A stretch of DNA of 64,000 nt from Bacillus sp. FJAT-26390 (GCF_001682865.1 NZ_MAQX01000037.1:1-64000), one strand, 5' to 3'. Counted from the first letter of the stretch, positions 26,256 to 35,819 are shown. Program-made: numbers and translations. The notes: generated by a model not told the origin, from the letters alone.

Positions 26256-27788
26256 TTATTCCTTCGCCCTCTGCTGCGATAAGTTCCAGGACTGCCATTT
26301 GCTGCGGTGATGGGCCTGAAGCTCCAGCCTATCAACGACTTCATTGATCCCAATCAGCGTTGGATGTGTCTTTTGCAGCTTTCGCAGCTCTGGCGCGGCA
26401 TCCGTTGATAACGTACCTAGATAAGCGACATCGATATTTCCGGTACGCTCGAAGCGATCAATATTATTTGAAGCGATACGCGCATCCAAATTGGCATAGT
26501 TCATAACGACAAAAGCGATGATCGATACGCAAATATAAGCTTTGCCCATCGAGAAACGCTCCCCCCAAATGCGAAGCAAGGCTATCACAAGCAGCACCCC
26601 CAAATACAGCATAAAGCCATGCACCAGCAATCTCGTTTGCGTGAAGCCGTATGCTTCCTCATATAACGACAAGCGGCTATAAGCAGATACAAGCATGACG
26701 ATCGTACAGCCGATTAGCACCGTAAGCGCCAGCTTGCGAATCCACTCCGCCGCCGCACTCGTCCGCCGAATCAAATGAAGCCCGCACATGAGCAGCAATA
26801 CGTTGATCAACGCGACCATAATTAATTCCGTGAAGCCTCTGCGCGCATACTCGGCATAAGCCGAGCCCTCGGGCAGCAAACCGTTCGCAGCACCGAATAA
26901 ATAAGAAAACTGAATGACGACAAACAGCACATAAACGATGTTGATGCTGATAAGAAGCGTGCCTGCCGTAATCGGATCAAACTCAATCCGCCCGTTCTGC
27001 TTAAGGGCAGCTGCCTGCGGATCTGCAGCCATTCCGCTCGTTGTATCCTTTAATTTATTGAATAGCAAACCCCACAAGTAACAAAAAACATAAAAAGCAA
27101 AAAATGCGGCAACAATGATCCGCCAAATGCCGTCTCCTATAGAGAAGCGGCCGAATACGTCTGGAATTTCAATCAGCCACGACAAAAATATTTCATCAGC
27201 CGATGCCAGCAAAGAGACAACCACGATAAGAATTGGTGCAGCGAGGAGCAGGCCAAACGATATTTTGCCGAACTTGCTCTTCGTAAACGATATGCTCTCT
27301 TTCCCTCTTAAGCGCTCGTTGATCAAGCTGAACGGTACGCCGATGAATGCAAATGGCTTCACAAGCGCCAAAAACAAAAGTTCCGTATAAAAGATTCCTC
27401 GATACCAAGGTTTCGTGCTGCTGCTCGTCATGAGCACGGTCTGTGACACGATTAGCGCAAATAACGCAAACAGATTCAGCTGCCGAAATAAATGATTGGC
27501 ATAAAGGGCATAGGTTATCGTAAGCAAAAAAATCGGAATGAACAGCAGCCAGCCTGATCTGGCCTGCCCCTGCCATTTCTCGAATCCGCCCATTCTTCCC
27601 TTAATGGAATAGAAGAACAGCCCATAGAATCCAATAACGAACACTACGGCTGATAGGCCGGCAGGCGCTCCTACGAACAAATATTGACTGCCGAGACCAA
27701 ACAAAAGGGAAAGAACAAACATTCTTTCATACCTTTTTTGCCATGGTGCCGGATCTCTCATGTCACTCACTCCATCTCCATACTCCAT
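26256..27788 (-). CDS. DUF4153/DUF4173-type polytopic membrane protein
   Basis: A 510-residue protein with about 11 membrane helices. The stretch YARRGFTELIMVALINVLLL and the later YSRLSLYEEAYGFTQTRLL are characteristic of this uncharacterised family. A C-terminal soluble tail of about 60 residues follows (LDARIASNNIDRFERTG onward). AAAGGAGG lies about 9 nt before the ATG at 27788. The function is unknown. It is first in a presumed three-gene transcript and divergent from the SgrR-like regulator. Confidence 0.8.
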   Translation of the reverse strand: MEYGDGVSDMRDPAPWQKRYERMFVLSLLFGLGSQYLFVGAPAGLSAVVFVIGFYGLFFYSIKGRMGGFEKWQGQARSGWLLFIPIFLLTITYALYANHLFRQLNLFALFALIVSQTVLMTSSSTKPWYRGIFYTELLFLALVKPFAFIGVPFSLINERLRGKESISFTKSKFGKISFGLLLAAPILIVVVSLLASADEIFLSWLIEIPDVFGRFSIGDGIWRIIVAAFFAFYVFCYLWGLLFNKLKDTTSGMAADPQAAALKQNGRIEFDPITAGTLLISINIVYVLFVVIQFSYLFGAANGLLPEGSAYAEYARRGFTELIMVALINVLLLMCGLHLIRRTSAAAEWIRKLALTVLIGCTIVMLVSAYSRLSLYEEAYGFTQTRLLVHGFMLYLGVLLVIALLRIWGERFSMGKAYICVSIIAFVVMNYANLDARIASNNIDRFERTGNIDVAYLGTLSTDAAPELRKLQKTHPTLIGINEVVDRLELQAHHRSKWQSWNLSQQRAKE

Positions 27789-27885
27789 TTGTTAATTTCC
27801 TCCTTTTATTGTAACCTAGAAAACAAGAACAAAAAGTGTAAGTTATAACTGGAAAATTTCATATTTTAAACAAGGAGTATTTTGC

Positions 27886-29670
27886 ATGAAAATACGTCGG
27901 CATTACTTAGCGCTAAGGCGCTCATATCCTAGTATTCAAGAGAATGTCTCCTTTGAAGTGACTACACAGGAGCTTGCAAATTTGCTGGATTGCACACATC
28001 GAAATATGGTTCTTTTATTGAAGCGAATGCAGCAGGAGGAATGGCTCACTTGGGAGCCTAAGCGAGGGCGCGGCAACCGTTCGGCGCTTTCCTTCCTTGT
28101 AAGCAAGGAACAAGTCGCCCTGCAGGAAGCGCAGGAAATGATGCAAAAGCAAGACCTGCATGCAGCGCTTCAGCTTCTGCAGCAAGTCGAGGAGTCACCT
28201 GCGCTGCGCGATCAATTCCAAGAGTGGCTGTCCGGGCAATTCGGCTTTCATTCCGAGGTACAAGGCAAGCGGCGTACCGATATATTGCGCTTTCCTCTGC
28301 CGCAAACGATCTATTCGCTCGATCCGGCGGCCATCCATTATACGGGCGAGTCCCATCTCGTCAACCAAATTTTCGACGGCCTCGTTCGCATCGATCCTAA
28401 GGGCGAGCATATTTTGCCGCAGCTTGCGCATGCTTGGGATGTGGATGATACACGTACAAGGTGGACGTTTTATTTGCGCAAAGGGGTTCTGTTCCACCAT
28501 GGTCGCGAGCTGGATTCCTCCGATGTCAAGTATTCGCTGGAGCGGCTCAAACGGCTTGCCCCGCTCGGGCTCTACAGCTGGGTCTACTCCGGCATCGTCT
28601 CGATGGACACGCCGGATGACACTACGATTCGCATTCAATTATCCGAGCGCAACGAAGCTTTTCTTGCTTTTCTCACGACCAATCGCGCATCGATCGTCCC
28701 TCAGGACGCTTGTATAGCCGCAGGTGAGCAATTCGGCGAGAAACCAATCGGTACCGGTCCCTTTAGATTTGTTGGCAATGAGCAGGGCGTTTGGATTTTG
28801 GAGGCTTTTGCCCCTTATTTTCAAGGAAGGGCATTTCTTGATCGGGTTGAGGTGTGGACCATTGCCGAGGAGGAAGCACGCGAGAAACATGCCGAGCTGC
28901 AATCATTCCAGGTGATGCACAATGCGAGACTATCCGGCCATGCAGCCGAACGGTGGCAGCAGGTCAGGCAATCCGGGATGACTTGCAAGTTCATTACCGT
29001 AAATGAACAGAAGGACGGCTTATTGGCTAGCCCTGCCATTCGTGCGGCAATTGACCTCGCTACCCAGCGTACCGAGCTATTGAAGCTGCTTTCGGGAGAT
29101 GTTATAGAAGGCGTTAACAGCTTTTGGCCCGATAAAACAAAACATTTGCCGGAAGATGCCGACTGTGACTGGGATATGATTATGCAGGAGCTTGCACGCT
29201 CAGGCTATAACGGAGAAACGCTTGAGCTGGCGACCATTCCGCAATATGCGGCAGATGCGGAAATCATTCGGCAGGTATGTGCGAAGTCAGGCATTCCCCT
29301 TCATATAAATCTCATTCCTGCGGAACAATTTAAAGGTACGGCGCGTATGTCCGCGGATCTGCTGCTCTTCGCCATCATGCTGGACGAGCACCGCGAGCTC
29401 AGGCTTATTGATTTGTACAAAAGCATGCAGCAGCATGCGCTGCCGGAGATTCACGATATGCTGGAGCGCAGCATCCGCTTGCTGCTGAGCGAGCAAGACC
29501 GGACGCGGCGGGAGGCGATTTTTTTAAACATCGAAGCCCAGCTTAAAGAGAGGCACAGCCTGCTGTTTCTTTACTGCAAGCATTTAAAAACCGCGTTCCA
29601 CCCGTCCGTTCGCGGCATTTCACTCGAATCGCTGGGTTGGGTGCGGTTCCGGGATATATGGTTTACATAA
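27886..29670 (+). CDS. SgrR-like transcriptional regulator with fused solute-binding domain
   Basis: A 594-residue protein with an N-terminal SgrR_N winged helix (residues about 1-115: TTQELANLLDCTHRNMVLLLK, EEWLTWEPKRGRGNRS) and a family 5 extracellular solute-binding-like domain (about 145-590: YSLDPAAIHYTGESHLVNQI, LRKGVLFHHGRELDSSDVKY, GTGPFRFV). There is no signal peptide, so the binding fold acts as a cytoplasmic ligand sensor. In enteric bacteria SgrR responds to sugar-phosphate stress; in Bacillota such proteins usually control an adjacent transporter, but none is adjacent here. ThpR follows by 25 nt. Confidence 0.9.
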   Translation: MKIRRHYLALRRSYPSIQENVSFEVTTQELANLLDCTHRNMVLLLKRMQQEEWLTWEPKRGRGNRSALSFLVSKEQVALQEAQEMMQKQDLHAALQLLQQVEESPALRDQFQEWLSGQFGFHSEVQGKRRTDILRFPLPQTIYSLDPAAIHYTGESHLVNQIFDGLVRIDPKGEHILPQLAHAWDVDDTRTRWTFYLRKGVLFHHGRELDSSDVKYSLERLKRLAPLGLYSWVYSGIVSMDTPDDTTIRIQLSERNEAFLAFLTTNRASIVPQDACIAAGEQFGEKPIGTGPFRFVGNEQGVWILEAFAPYFQGRAFLDRVEVWTIAEEEAREKHAELQSFQVMHNARLSGHAAERWQQVRQSGMTCKFITVNEQKDGLLASPAIRAAIDLATQRTELLKLLSGDVIEGVNSFWPDKTKHLPEDADCDWDMIMQELARSGYNGETLELATIPQYAADAEIIRQVCAKSGIPLHINLIPAEQFKGTARMSADLLLFAIMLDEHRELRLIDLYKSMQQHALPEIHDMLERSIRLLLSEQDRTRREAIFLNIEAQLKERHSLLFLYCKHLKTAFHPSVRGISLESLGWVRFRDIWFT

Positions 29671-29695
29671 AAACAAACATGAAGGAGTTTTCAAA

Positions 29696-30259
29696 ATGAG
29701 ACAAGGGAACGTGAACGGCCAAACGCAGCGCTTATTTATTGCCATACCGGTGCCGGAGCCAATCGCTAAATTGCTCGCTGACTGGACGCTTGTCCATAAA
29801 GAGAAGCTTCCTTTTCGAAAATGGACCCATCCGCGCGATTATCATATTACGCTTCAATTTCTTGGCGATACGACGGCTGCCCAGCATGAAATGCTGCTCT
29901 CTTCCCTTCGCGAAGTAAAGGGAAATCCGCTTACGCTAGCTTTGAACGGAGCAGGCACCTTCGGCAAACCGGAATCACCGCGCGTGCTTTGGGCAGCAGT
30001 TGGCGGAGACGTGGAGCCGTTAACCGCACTTCAAGCGGAGGTGGTCAAGGCTACCCGTACCGCTAACTTCGAACCGGAGGAACGTACCTTTCGGCCTCAT
30101 CTAACGCTTGCCAAAGGATTTGCGGGAGGTTTGCTTCTATCCAATGAGACTCTATCCTCCATACCTTCTTTTGAATGGGAAGCAGACCGTTTTGTGCTAA
30201 TGCGAACCCATATGAACGCTTCGCCGATGTATGAGGTTATCGCTGATTTTCCGCTCTAA
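29696..30259 (+). CDS. thpR: RNA 2',3'-cyclic phosphodiesterase (LigT/ThpR)
   Basis: A 187-residue 2H phosphoesterase with both catalytic histidine motifs: His50 in HITLQFLGD and His135 in HLTLAKG. The family hydrolyses 2',3'-cyclic phosphate ends of RNA to 2'-phosphates. AAGGAG lies ahead of the ATG. It probably shares the transcript of the SgrR-like gene, with no obvious functional link. Confidence 0.93.
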   Translation: MRQGNVNGQTQRLFIAIPVPEPIAKLLADWTLVHKEKLPFRKWTHPRDYHITLQFLGDTTAAQHEMLLSSLREVKGNPLTLALNGAGTFGKPESPRVLWAAVGGDVEPLTALQAEVVKATRTANFEPEERTFRPHLTLAKGFAGGLLLSNETLSSIPSFEWEADRFVLMRTHMNASPMYEVIADFPL

Positions 30260-30505
30260 ATCACGAAAAAACAGCTATTTCCCCGAAATGGCTGAACATT
30301 GTAACATACCGATTACTGCACAACAAGAAAAAAATTATTCATACGTTTCGCACAGCTCCGCAAAATAGGAATAAAAACCGCTTTGCAGCTAGCTTTTACC
30401 AGCCTTTTAGATTTCTAATAATCTTTTTGTTCCAATTTTTTCAGGTTTTTTCCCCTCTCTAGTAATCTTATAATACGGATGAGACTAACACAGAGGAGAG
30501 ATCAC
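30260..30505. other. Upstream region of NlpC/P60 gene
   Basis: AT-rich non-coding DNA. A consensus -10 TATAAT at 30469-30474 lies 31 nt before the start codon; no clear -35 box is seen, so it may need an alternative sigma factor or activator. Confidence 0.4.
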
Positions 30506-31030
30506 ATGAAAAAAGGAATCAAAAGAAAAATCGCAATCTTGATGTTAGCCATCAGCTTGCCTGCAACATCATTATTACAAGTACATGATGTCGATGCTGC
30601 ATCCGCATCCGTAGTTGCTAAGAGAAACAAGGTCGTACAAACTGCAATTGGTTTAACCAATAAGGTAGATTATGTACACTGGACAAAGAGACAAGAAACA
30701 AAAGCACCTTATAAAACGGACTGCTCGGGATTCACATACCTTGCTTATAGACTTGCAAACGTCGGAGTCAAGCTTGTCAACAAAGATGATGACGCGCAAG
30801 CAAAAGTTGGACAAAAAGTAGCCTGGGGAAAATTTGAAAAAGGCGATCTGATATTCACTTGGAACAGCGGTTCGAAGAACAAAAGCGATGTCGGCCACGT
30901 AGGGATCTATATTGGCAATGGCAAAATGATTCATAATGCAGGCGCCAAAAACGACGTTATCGTATCCAACATCTATAAGAGCAGCTATTACAAGGATAGA
31001 TTTATTGTAGCTAGACGTGTAATCAAGTAG
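30506..31030 (+). CDS. Secreted NlpC/P60 peptidase
   Basis: A 174-residue protein with a signal peptide (about 1-32, cleaved near VDAAS) and one NlpC/P60 domain. The catalytic Cys73 is in TDCSGFTYLAY, His131 in VGHVGIYIGNG, and a third polar residue, His143, is in MIHNAG. The family cleaves gamma-D-Glu-diamino-acid bonds in peptidoglycan, or poly-gamma-glutamate. There is no targeting domain. The ATG at 30506 has GAGGAGAG upstream; the in-frame extension to 30479 is not supported. A strong terminator follows. Confidence 0.9.
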   Translation: MKKGIKRKIAILMLAISLPATSLLQVHDVDAASASVVAKRNKVVQTAIGLTNKVDYVHWTKRQETKAPYKTDCSGFTYLAYRLANVGVKLVNKDDDAQAKVGQKVAWGKFEKGDLIFTWNSGSKNKSDVGHVGIYIGNGKMIHNAGAKNDVIVSNIYKSSYYKDRFIVARRVIK

Positions 31031-31102
31031 CTGGACGTTAGCGTTCGTAAGCGCTATCAAAAAAACACACACTTCGATTTAACCAAAGTCTATCGTTAAA
31101 TG

Positions 31103-31150
31103 ATCACCCTACTAACCCCGCATGGCGGGACGAAGGGTGATCTTTTTCTT
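31103..31150 (+). terminator. Terminator between NlpC/P60 and CapA-like genes
   Basis: GATCACCCT pairs with AGGGTGATC, with an inner CCCCGC-ATG-GCGGG stem, followed by TTTTTCTTTTT on the plus strand. The CapA-like gene ends just beyond it on the minus strand. Confidence 0.8.
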
Positions 31151-31168
31151 TTTGCCTTTCATTTTGGA

Positions 31169-32257
31169 TCACAACACTTTTAGTTCGGGCGCATCGGAGC
31201 TGCGTTTAATATGCTGCTTCACATGCTCATACATCTTCTTCATCCTTACAAGCTCGCTGTTATTTCCGTTTGCCTGTTTTTTCAATTCGTCTTTCAAATT
31301 CAGCACTCGAAATACGCTCCTGCCTCCTGCTTTGGTGATCCTCACCCAAGTAGGAATGAACTCCGCATTCATGATTTCCGTAGTGCCATCATCATGTTTC
31401 CTTATTTTGAGCCTTGTAATGAGGCCCGTTAGTGTGTGATCATTCCTATATAAACGTGTAGAAATAAAATTGCCTAAGGAATAGATTGCAAATCTTTGCT
31501 TGTTCTCGCCGGTATGATCTTTTGTCTTATAAAATAAAGCGGGCTGAATAACATGTGAATGCGCCCCAAGAATAATATCTGCCCCATTTTTGAATAATAA
31601 CGGAACGAGGGTTTTTTGCTGGTCATTCGGGAACATGCCGTATTCCCTTCCGAAATGCATACATACAATAACAAGATCGACCGCTCGCGCCTTCAGCTTC
31701 TTGATATCCGCAATAATCTTACTTGGTGAAATCAGATTAACTGCCCAAGAATGGTCTGAGGGTACCGGAATTTGGTTCGTTGTTTTCGTATAGGCCAAGA
31801 CGCCGATCTTAATTCCTTTCACATCTTTAATTAAATATTGCTGCGAATCGCTCTGTGATCGGAACGTTCCTGTATGAGCAAGGTCATGAGAATCCAGCAC
31901 CTTTAATGTTCGTTTGAGACCGTTAATGCCGCAATCCATACAATGGTTGTTTGCAGTGGAAAGCACGTCAAAGCCAAGATTTTTTAGCGTGCCTGCGAAT
32001 TGATCGGGACAATTGAACATTGGCCAATTCGTTTTCGGATGCCTTTTCACTACGGAATATACGTTATCGCTCGTTTTTCCGCCAAAATTCGTTTCAAGAT
32101 TGCCAATCGTAAAATCTGCGCTGCGCAGATGAGGGGCAACTGCTTCAAATAGCTTATCAAAATCGTAGCCCTTCTCACCGGAAACTTTAACGGAGTTAAT
32201 AATCCTAGTCTTAATTAGGAAGTCTCCGACCGCGGCGATCGTAATGTCGGTACTCAT
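31169..32257 (-). CDS. CapA-like poly-gamma-glutamate/metallophosphatase-fold protein
   Basis: A 362-residue PGA_cap protein. Motifs are AAVGDFLI at the N-terminus, DFTIGNLETNFGG, LSTANNHCMDCGINGL, VCMHFGREYG and LGAHSHVIQP, the metal-site set of the CapA/PgsA calcineurin-like fold. Unlike classical CapA it has no N-terminal membrane anchor or signal peptide. The neighbouring 67-residue membrane protein overlaps its start by 4 nt (ATGA) and could supply that anchor. The family is linked to poly-gamma-glutamate synthesis or transport, but no capB/capC genes are present. Confidence 0.88.
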   Translation of the reverse strand: MSTDITIAAVGDFLIKTRIINSVKVSGEKGYDFDKLFEAVAPHLRSADFTIGNLETNFGGKTSDNVYSVVKRHPKTNWPMFNCPDQFAGTLKNLGFDVLSTANNHCMDCGINGLKRTLKVLDSHDLAHTGTFRSQSDSQQYLIKDVKGIKIGVLAYTKTTNQIPVPSDHSWAVNLISPSKIIADIKKLKARAVDLVIVCMHFGREYGMFPNDQQKTLVPLLFKNGADIILGAHSHVIQPALFYKTKDHTGENKQRFAIYSLGNFISTRLYRNDHTLTGLITRLKIRKHDDGTTEIMNAEFIPTWVRITKAGGRSVFRVLNLKDELKKQANGNNSELVRMKKMYEHVKQHIKRSSDAPELKVL

Positions 32258-32457
32258 GATTCATCTCCGTTCTCTAAATCATTAATGAACTCTCGATTAG
32301 CGCGGAGCCACACCATATCATATGATCCGGGCACTAGTCCCGCATTGGATATTCGCCTATATTCCAGATTCAATTGTAAAAATAGAAAAAAGGCATGAAC
32401 GCCCGTTACAAGCCAGACTGCTGTAACTGCACAGCCTGCCTCTAACATGACGCCCAT
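32254..32457 (-). CDS. Small single-helix membrane protein coupled to CapA-like gene
   Basis: A 67-residue hypothetical protein. Residues about 7-30 (AGCAVTAVWLVTGVHAFFLFL) could span the membrane, followed by a charged tail (VWLRANREFINDLENGDES). The stop overlaps the CapA ATG (ATGA), which supports translation of both from one message. The ribosome site is weak. There is no recognised family. Confidence 0.5.
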   Translation of the reverse strand: MGVMLEAGCAVTAVWLVTGVHAFFLFLQLNLEYRRISNAGLVPGSYDMVWLRANREFINDLENGDES

Positions 32458-32480
32458 ACCTATAGGATTAAATCGGTCGA

Positions 32481-33530
32481 CTATTTAGTAACTACTTTGG
32501 TGTAAGTACTGTTTGTCGTTATGTATGCGGTCTTGCCATTTACTTTCACTTGATACCAATAACTATTAACTTCCTTAACGAGTTCCGCTTGCTCTCCAAG
32601 CTCCAGCCTTCCAACCGTGCTCGAGCTCTGTTTGGCCGACGCTTTGAGAGAGACCCAGCCTTTTTTCGTAACCACATACTTTTTCTGTGATTGCTGATCA
32701 TCCGGCTTTGGCGTAACCGGCGGTTTTGGCGTCGGCTGCGGCGTTGGTTGCGGTGTCGGTTGTGGTGTCGGCTGCCCTGAGCTGCCATTTCTCCAATCAG
32801 CTAGCTTCTTCTGCGGCGGAAGCACATAGGATTGCGGGATGACTGGCGCCTTTTCCGTTTTCCCTGCCATTCCGCTTAAAGCTGAATCCGGCAATACCCG
32901 TCTCGCGGAATGGAATTTCTCGCCCCACCAATAGGACCAGCTATCTACCGTTCCGAGTGCAGTAGGATTGCCGTCTCCTCTTGTTCCGATGACGACAGGC
33001 TGGCCTTCTCGGTTCGTCCCCATATAAATGGCAACATGTGAGATGTGATCAGTCTCCTGCCAAGTCAGGATATCTCCGATCCGCAGGTTTTGAATGCCTG
33101 TAAGCTGCCATTTCCCATTTACCTGCTTTTTGCCCACGCCTGCAACCTTAGTTCCTACGGTATCATAGCTTTTTGAAGTTTCAGTAATGTTGTAGCCAAA
33201 GTCACCATAAACAAGGCTGGTAAAGCCTGAACAATCCTCGTAACCATACTTCCCGTAGGCTTTGGAGCCATGTCCGTAAATAAAGTATCCGTTCTCCATA
33301 TACCATATCGCACGCTCTACGACCTGATAGGCCAGCGTTCCTTTGAGACTAGCGTAATTGCTGCGGAAATCCGCTACATTATACAATTCGTCTTTGACAT
33401 AGCTGTCCGCATTTATATATTTATTATACTTCGCCACCGCTTCGGATGTAGAAAAATCAGCAGCAGCGAAAGCCATTCCCGTCGTGCTTAAAGACAAAGC
33501 CAAGGTCAAGCCAATAATCTTTTTCTTCAT
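32481..33530 (-). CDS. Secreted NlpC/P60-type hydrolase with PTPQ linker and SH3 domain
   Basis: A 349-residue exported protein. The signal peptide is about 1-23 (cleaved after AFAAA), the catalytic domain about 60-220 has Cys100 (EDCSGFTSLVYG) and His165 (HISHVAIYMG), a repetitive PTPQPTPQ linker lies at about 255-275, and a C-terminal SH3b domain (about 285-349, VTKKGWVSLKASAKQSSSTV) is probably wall-binding. The long insertion between Cys and His distinguishes it from the small NlpC/P60 protein at 30506. It is probably a peptidoglycan or capsule peptide hydrolase. Confidence 0.87.
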   Translation of the reverse strand: MKKKIIGLTLALSLSTTGMAFAAADFSTSEAVAKYNKYINADSYVKDELYNVADFRSNYASLKGTLAYQVVERAIWYMENGYFIYGHGSKAYGKYGYEDCSGFTSLVYGDFGYNITETSKSYDTVGTKVAGVGKKQVNGKWQLTGIQNLRIGDILTWQETDHISHVAIYMGTNREGQPVVIGTRGDGNPTALGTVDSWSYWWGEKFHSARRVLPDSALSGMAGKTEKAPVIPQSYVLPPQKKLADWRNGSSGQPTPQPTPQPTPQPTPKPPVTPKPDDQQSQKKYVVTKKGWVSLKASAKQSSSTVGRLELGEQAELVKEVNSYWYQVKVNGKTAYITTNSTYTKVVTK

Positions 33531-33645
33531 AGATCTACCAACTCCTTATATGTGATTATTCCTATAATAGCAAGTTTTACTAGTCTATTTCGCTGGTATT
33601 TATATCCAAGCATGGTTCCGCTTCAATCTTTTTCCATATGTAAAA

Positions 33646-33680
33646 CACCCTTCAACTTGCATAAATGCAAGTGAAGGGTG
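33646..33680 (-). terminator. Terminator after the minus-strand YheC/YheD gene
   Basis: CACCCTTCA...TGAAGGGTG with CTTGCAT/ATGCAAG inner pairing makes an almost complete 16-bp stem. It has TGTTTTAC on the minus strand, 7 nt after the stop at 33688. Confidence 0.75.
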
Positions 33681-33687
33681 ATCGGTT

Positions 33688-34731
33688 TTACTTCTTCGCA
33701 AGCAAATTCCGCGCATAATGAAATGGAATATGAAGGCATTGCTCCCAGGCCTTTTTCCCGTATAATCGCTTAATAATCATCTTCCCCGGCTTAATGTTGA
33801 TCTCGATGAGCCAGAGATTTCCGCTCCTGTCTACAGCGAGATCAATGCCAAGCTCGGACAAACGGGATTTGTATGATTTTTCCACAAACTCCGGTATATA
33901 TTCAGCTACCTCAACGATCGATTTCGTGAGCGCTGCTCCATTTTCACTGCCTTGCTCTTTCTCCAGATAATCCTCTACTTTAAAGGCGTCGCCGCCGCTC
34001 TTAATGTTTGAGGTAATTTTATTCTTCATGCCTTCGCGGACGGCCATTCCCGTCATGACCCAATCGCCGTCATCTTTCTTTTGCATGAGCGCGCGAATGT
34101 CGAACACTTTCCCGTTTTTGTTTCGTATGTCAATCCACTTTTGCATCAAATGTCTGCCGCTCTTCAACACGCCCCGAATGTAGGAGTCTAATCTAGAACT
34201 TGGCAGGCTCAGCTTAGCCTTCCCGTCCCTTTGGACCACAAAATGTTCATTCTCGAGCGTAACCCGTATAATCCCACGCCCGCCCCACCCATTGATCGGC
34301 TTCAGCATGATGCTTTTATGCTTTCTCAGAAATTGAATGAACTGCTGAGCACTGTTTACCTTCTCTGTTGGCAATAAGTACGGCTGGAGAACCGAGGAGC
34401 CTATCAAATGACTTTGAATTTTGCATTTGTTGCCTAAGCCGTAACCGGTAAAACGAAGCTGCTTGCTCTTCTTCACACGGCTGGCTCTTCCCTCCAGCGC
34501 CGGAGGATAAAAACCGATATCCATATTGATTTTGGGATAAGGGACCTTTTTCCAAACCCAGCTTCCGCTTTTATACACGCAGCCGCGGATCTCCCGCTTC
34601 TCCAGGTTCACATCCTTTGGCGTGTAAATAATGACGCCTTCGAATTTCTCGGCCAGCGCGGACCGAGCATGCCTAGTAAAGCTTTCCGGGCGCGTAATTC
34701 GGTGTGTCATAATGCCTAAAATATTATCCAT
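33688..34731 (-). CDS. YheC/YheD-family ATP-grasp protein
   Basis: A protein of about 347 residues of the endospore-coat-associated YheC/YheD family. The N-terminal domain (about 1-125) includes GVIIYTPKDVNLEKREIRG and the FTGYG block. The ATP-grasp domain has IMLKPINGWGGRGIIRV, VFDIRALMQKKDDGDWVMTG, TSNIKSGGDA and, for Mg/ATP, GIDLAVDRSGNLWLIEINIKPG. The ATG at 34731 has GGAGAAG upstream and gives the usual family N-terminus; an ORF extension to 34851 has no ribosome site. The reaction is unknown; the fold suggests acid-amine ligation. It is divergent from two related plus-strand genes. Confidence 0.87.
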   Translation of the reverse strand: MDNILGIMTHRITRPESFTRHARSALAEKFEGVIIYTPKDVNLEKREIRGCVYKSGSWVWKKVPYPKINMDIGFYPPALEGRASRVKKSKQLRFTGYGLGNKCKIQSHLIGSSVLQPYLLPTEKVNSAQQFIQFLRKHKSIMLKPINGWGGRGIIRVTLENEHFVVQRDGKAKLSLPSSRLDSYIRGVLKSGRHLMQKWIDIRNKNGKVFDIRALMQKKDDGDWVMTGMAVREGMKNKITSNIKSGGDAFKVEDYLEKEQGSENGAALTKSIVEVAEYIPEFVEKSYKSRLSELGIDLAVDRSGNLWLIEINIKPGKMIIKRLYGKKAWEQCLHIPFHYARNLLAKK

Positions 34732-34952
34732 AATCGCTTCTCCGATCTTTTTCGTCTGCAAGGCTCTCGCAAGCGTGGAACCGTTTGATATCTTATGCAG
34801 AAAGGCATTTGTCCCGCCTTGGATATTCGCCCAAATCATGAATAATGACATGGTTAGGTACTCTTTGTAAGAGGCTGGAATAACATGAATAACGTCGATC
34901 GCAGCTTATTTCATGACGTGAATTGCTGTTAACAAGCGGAGGAGATTCCAAA

Positions 34953-35705
34953 GTGAAAGCTAGATTGATTAAATATCCCGGAAGGAAATGGTTGAAGCAT
35001 GAATCGCTCTGGAGCGAGCCGGAACTCCGTAAGTATTTGCCCGAAACAGAGCTGTTCACCACACAGGCCTTTATTCAATTGGTTGAACGTCATGCTGTCC
35101 TCTTCGTTAAACCCGATGTAGGCATGCAGGGACAAGGCATTATGAAGATTACGCGCGACGGAGACAAATATGTTATTCGGACGGCTTCTCAACGGTTTGT
35201 TTATCGTGATGTCAATAAAGCCGCTCTAAAGCTGAAGCAAATCATCGGATCTGAGCGGTATCTCGTGCAGCAGGGGATCGATTTAATTAAAATCGACGGC
35301 AATCCGATTGATTTTCGTGCCCTTCTGCATCTTAAACCAAACGGAAAGTGGAAGTTTTTTGGCATTATGGGGAAGATTGCGGCTCCTAACCGCTTTGTAA
35401 CCAATCACAGCAGCGGGGGTCGGGCGATACGGCTGTACCAAGCCCTTCGAGTGACGAAAGAGGACGGAGCAGAATGGGATGAGCGGATCAAAAAATTGTC
35501 CGGCCTGATCGCTCACGCAATGAAGCGGCATTTTCCAAAAATTACAGAGCTCGGCTTAGATATCGCTATCGATACCAATCACCAAATTTGGCTGCTTGAG
35601 GCGAACACGAGACCTCAATTTCAATTGTTCAGATATCACTCAGACCCGCGTTTGTTTGCCAGAATCGCCTCTTCTGTTCGCATGATTAGAAAACATTCTG
35701 TTTAG
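34953..35705 (+). CDS. Short YheC/YheD-family ATP-grasp protein
   Basis: A 250-residue protein consisting almost only of the ATP-grasp part: VLFVKPDVGMQGQGIMKI, IDFRALLHLKPNGKWKFFG, TNHSSGGRAIRL and GLDIAIDTNHQIWLLEANTRP. It lacks the N-terminal domain of its neighbours. The GTG start at 34953 is 8 nt after GCGGAGGAG. The longer paralogue follows, with its start 114 nt after this stop. Spore-coat association is the family expectation, not shown here. Confidence 0.87.
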   Translation: MKARLIKYPGRKWLKHESLWSEPELRKYLPETELFTTQAFIQLVERHAVLFVKPDVGMQGQGIMKITRDGDKYVIRTASQRFVYRDVNKAALKLKQIIGSERYLVQQGIDLIKIDGNPIDFRALLHLKPNGKWKFFGIMGKIAAPNRFVTNHSSGGRAIRLYQALRVTKEDGAEWDERIKKLSGLIAHAMKRHFPKITELGLDIAIDTNHQIWLLEANTRPQFQLFRYHSDPRLFARIASSVRMIRKHSV

Positions 35706-35819
35706 GATAAGGGGCGGCATGCAGAGGCGGCTTTTATCAGACTGGGCAGCGGTTTGCAGGATATTGCATTTATAGGTCCAAACCGTTTTACGACAAGTCA
35801 GTGCTGGGAAGGAGTTCGC

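Noticed and set aside
32546..32788. Arg-rich 80-residue ORF over the PTPQ linker
   Set aside because: Alternative frame of a repetitive Pro/Thr/Gln linker.
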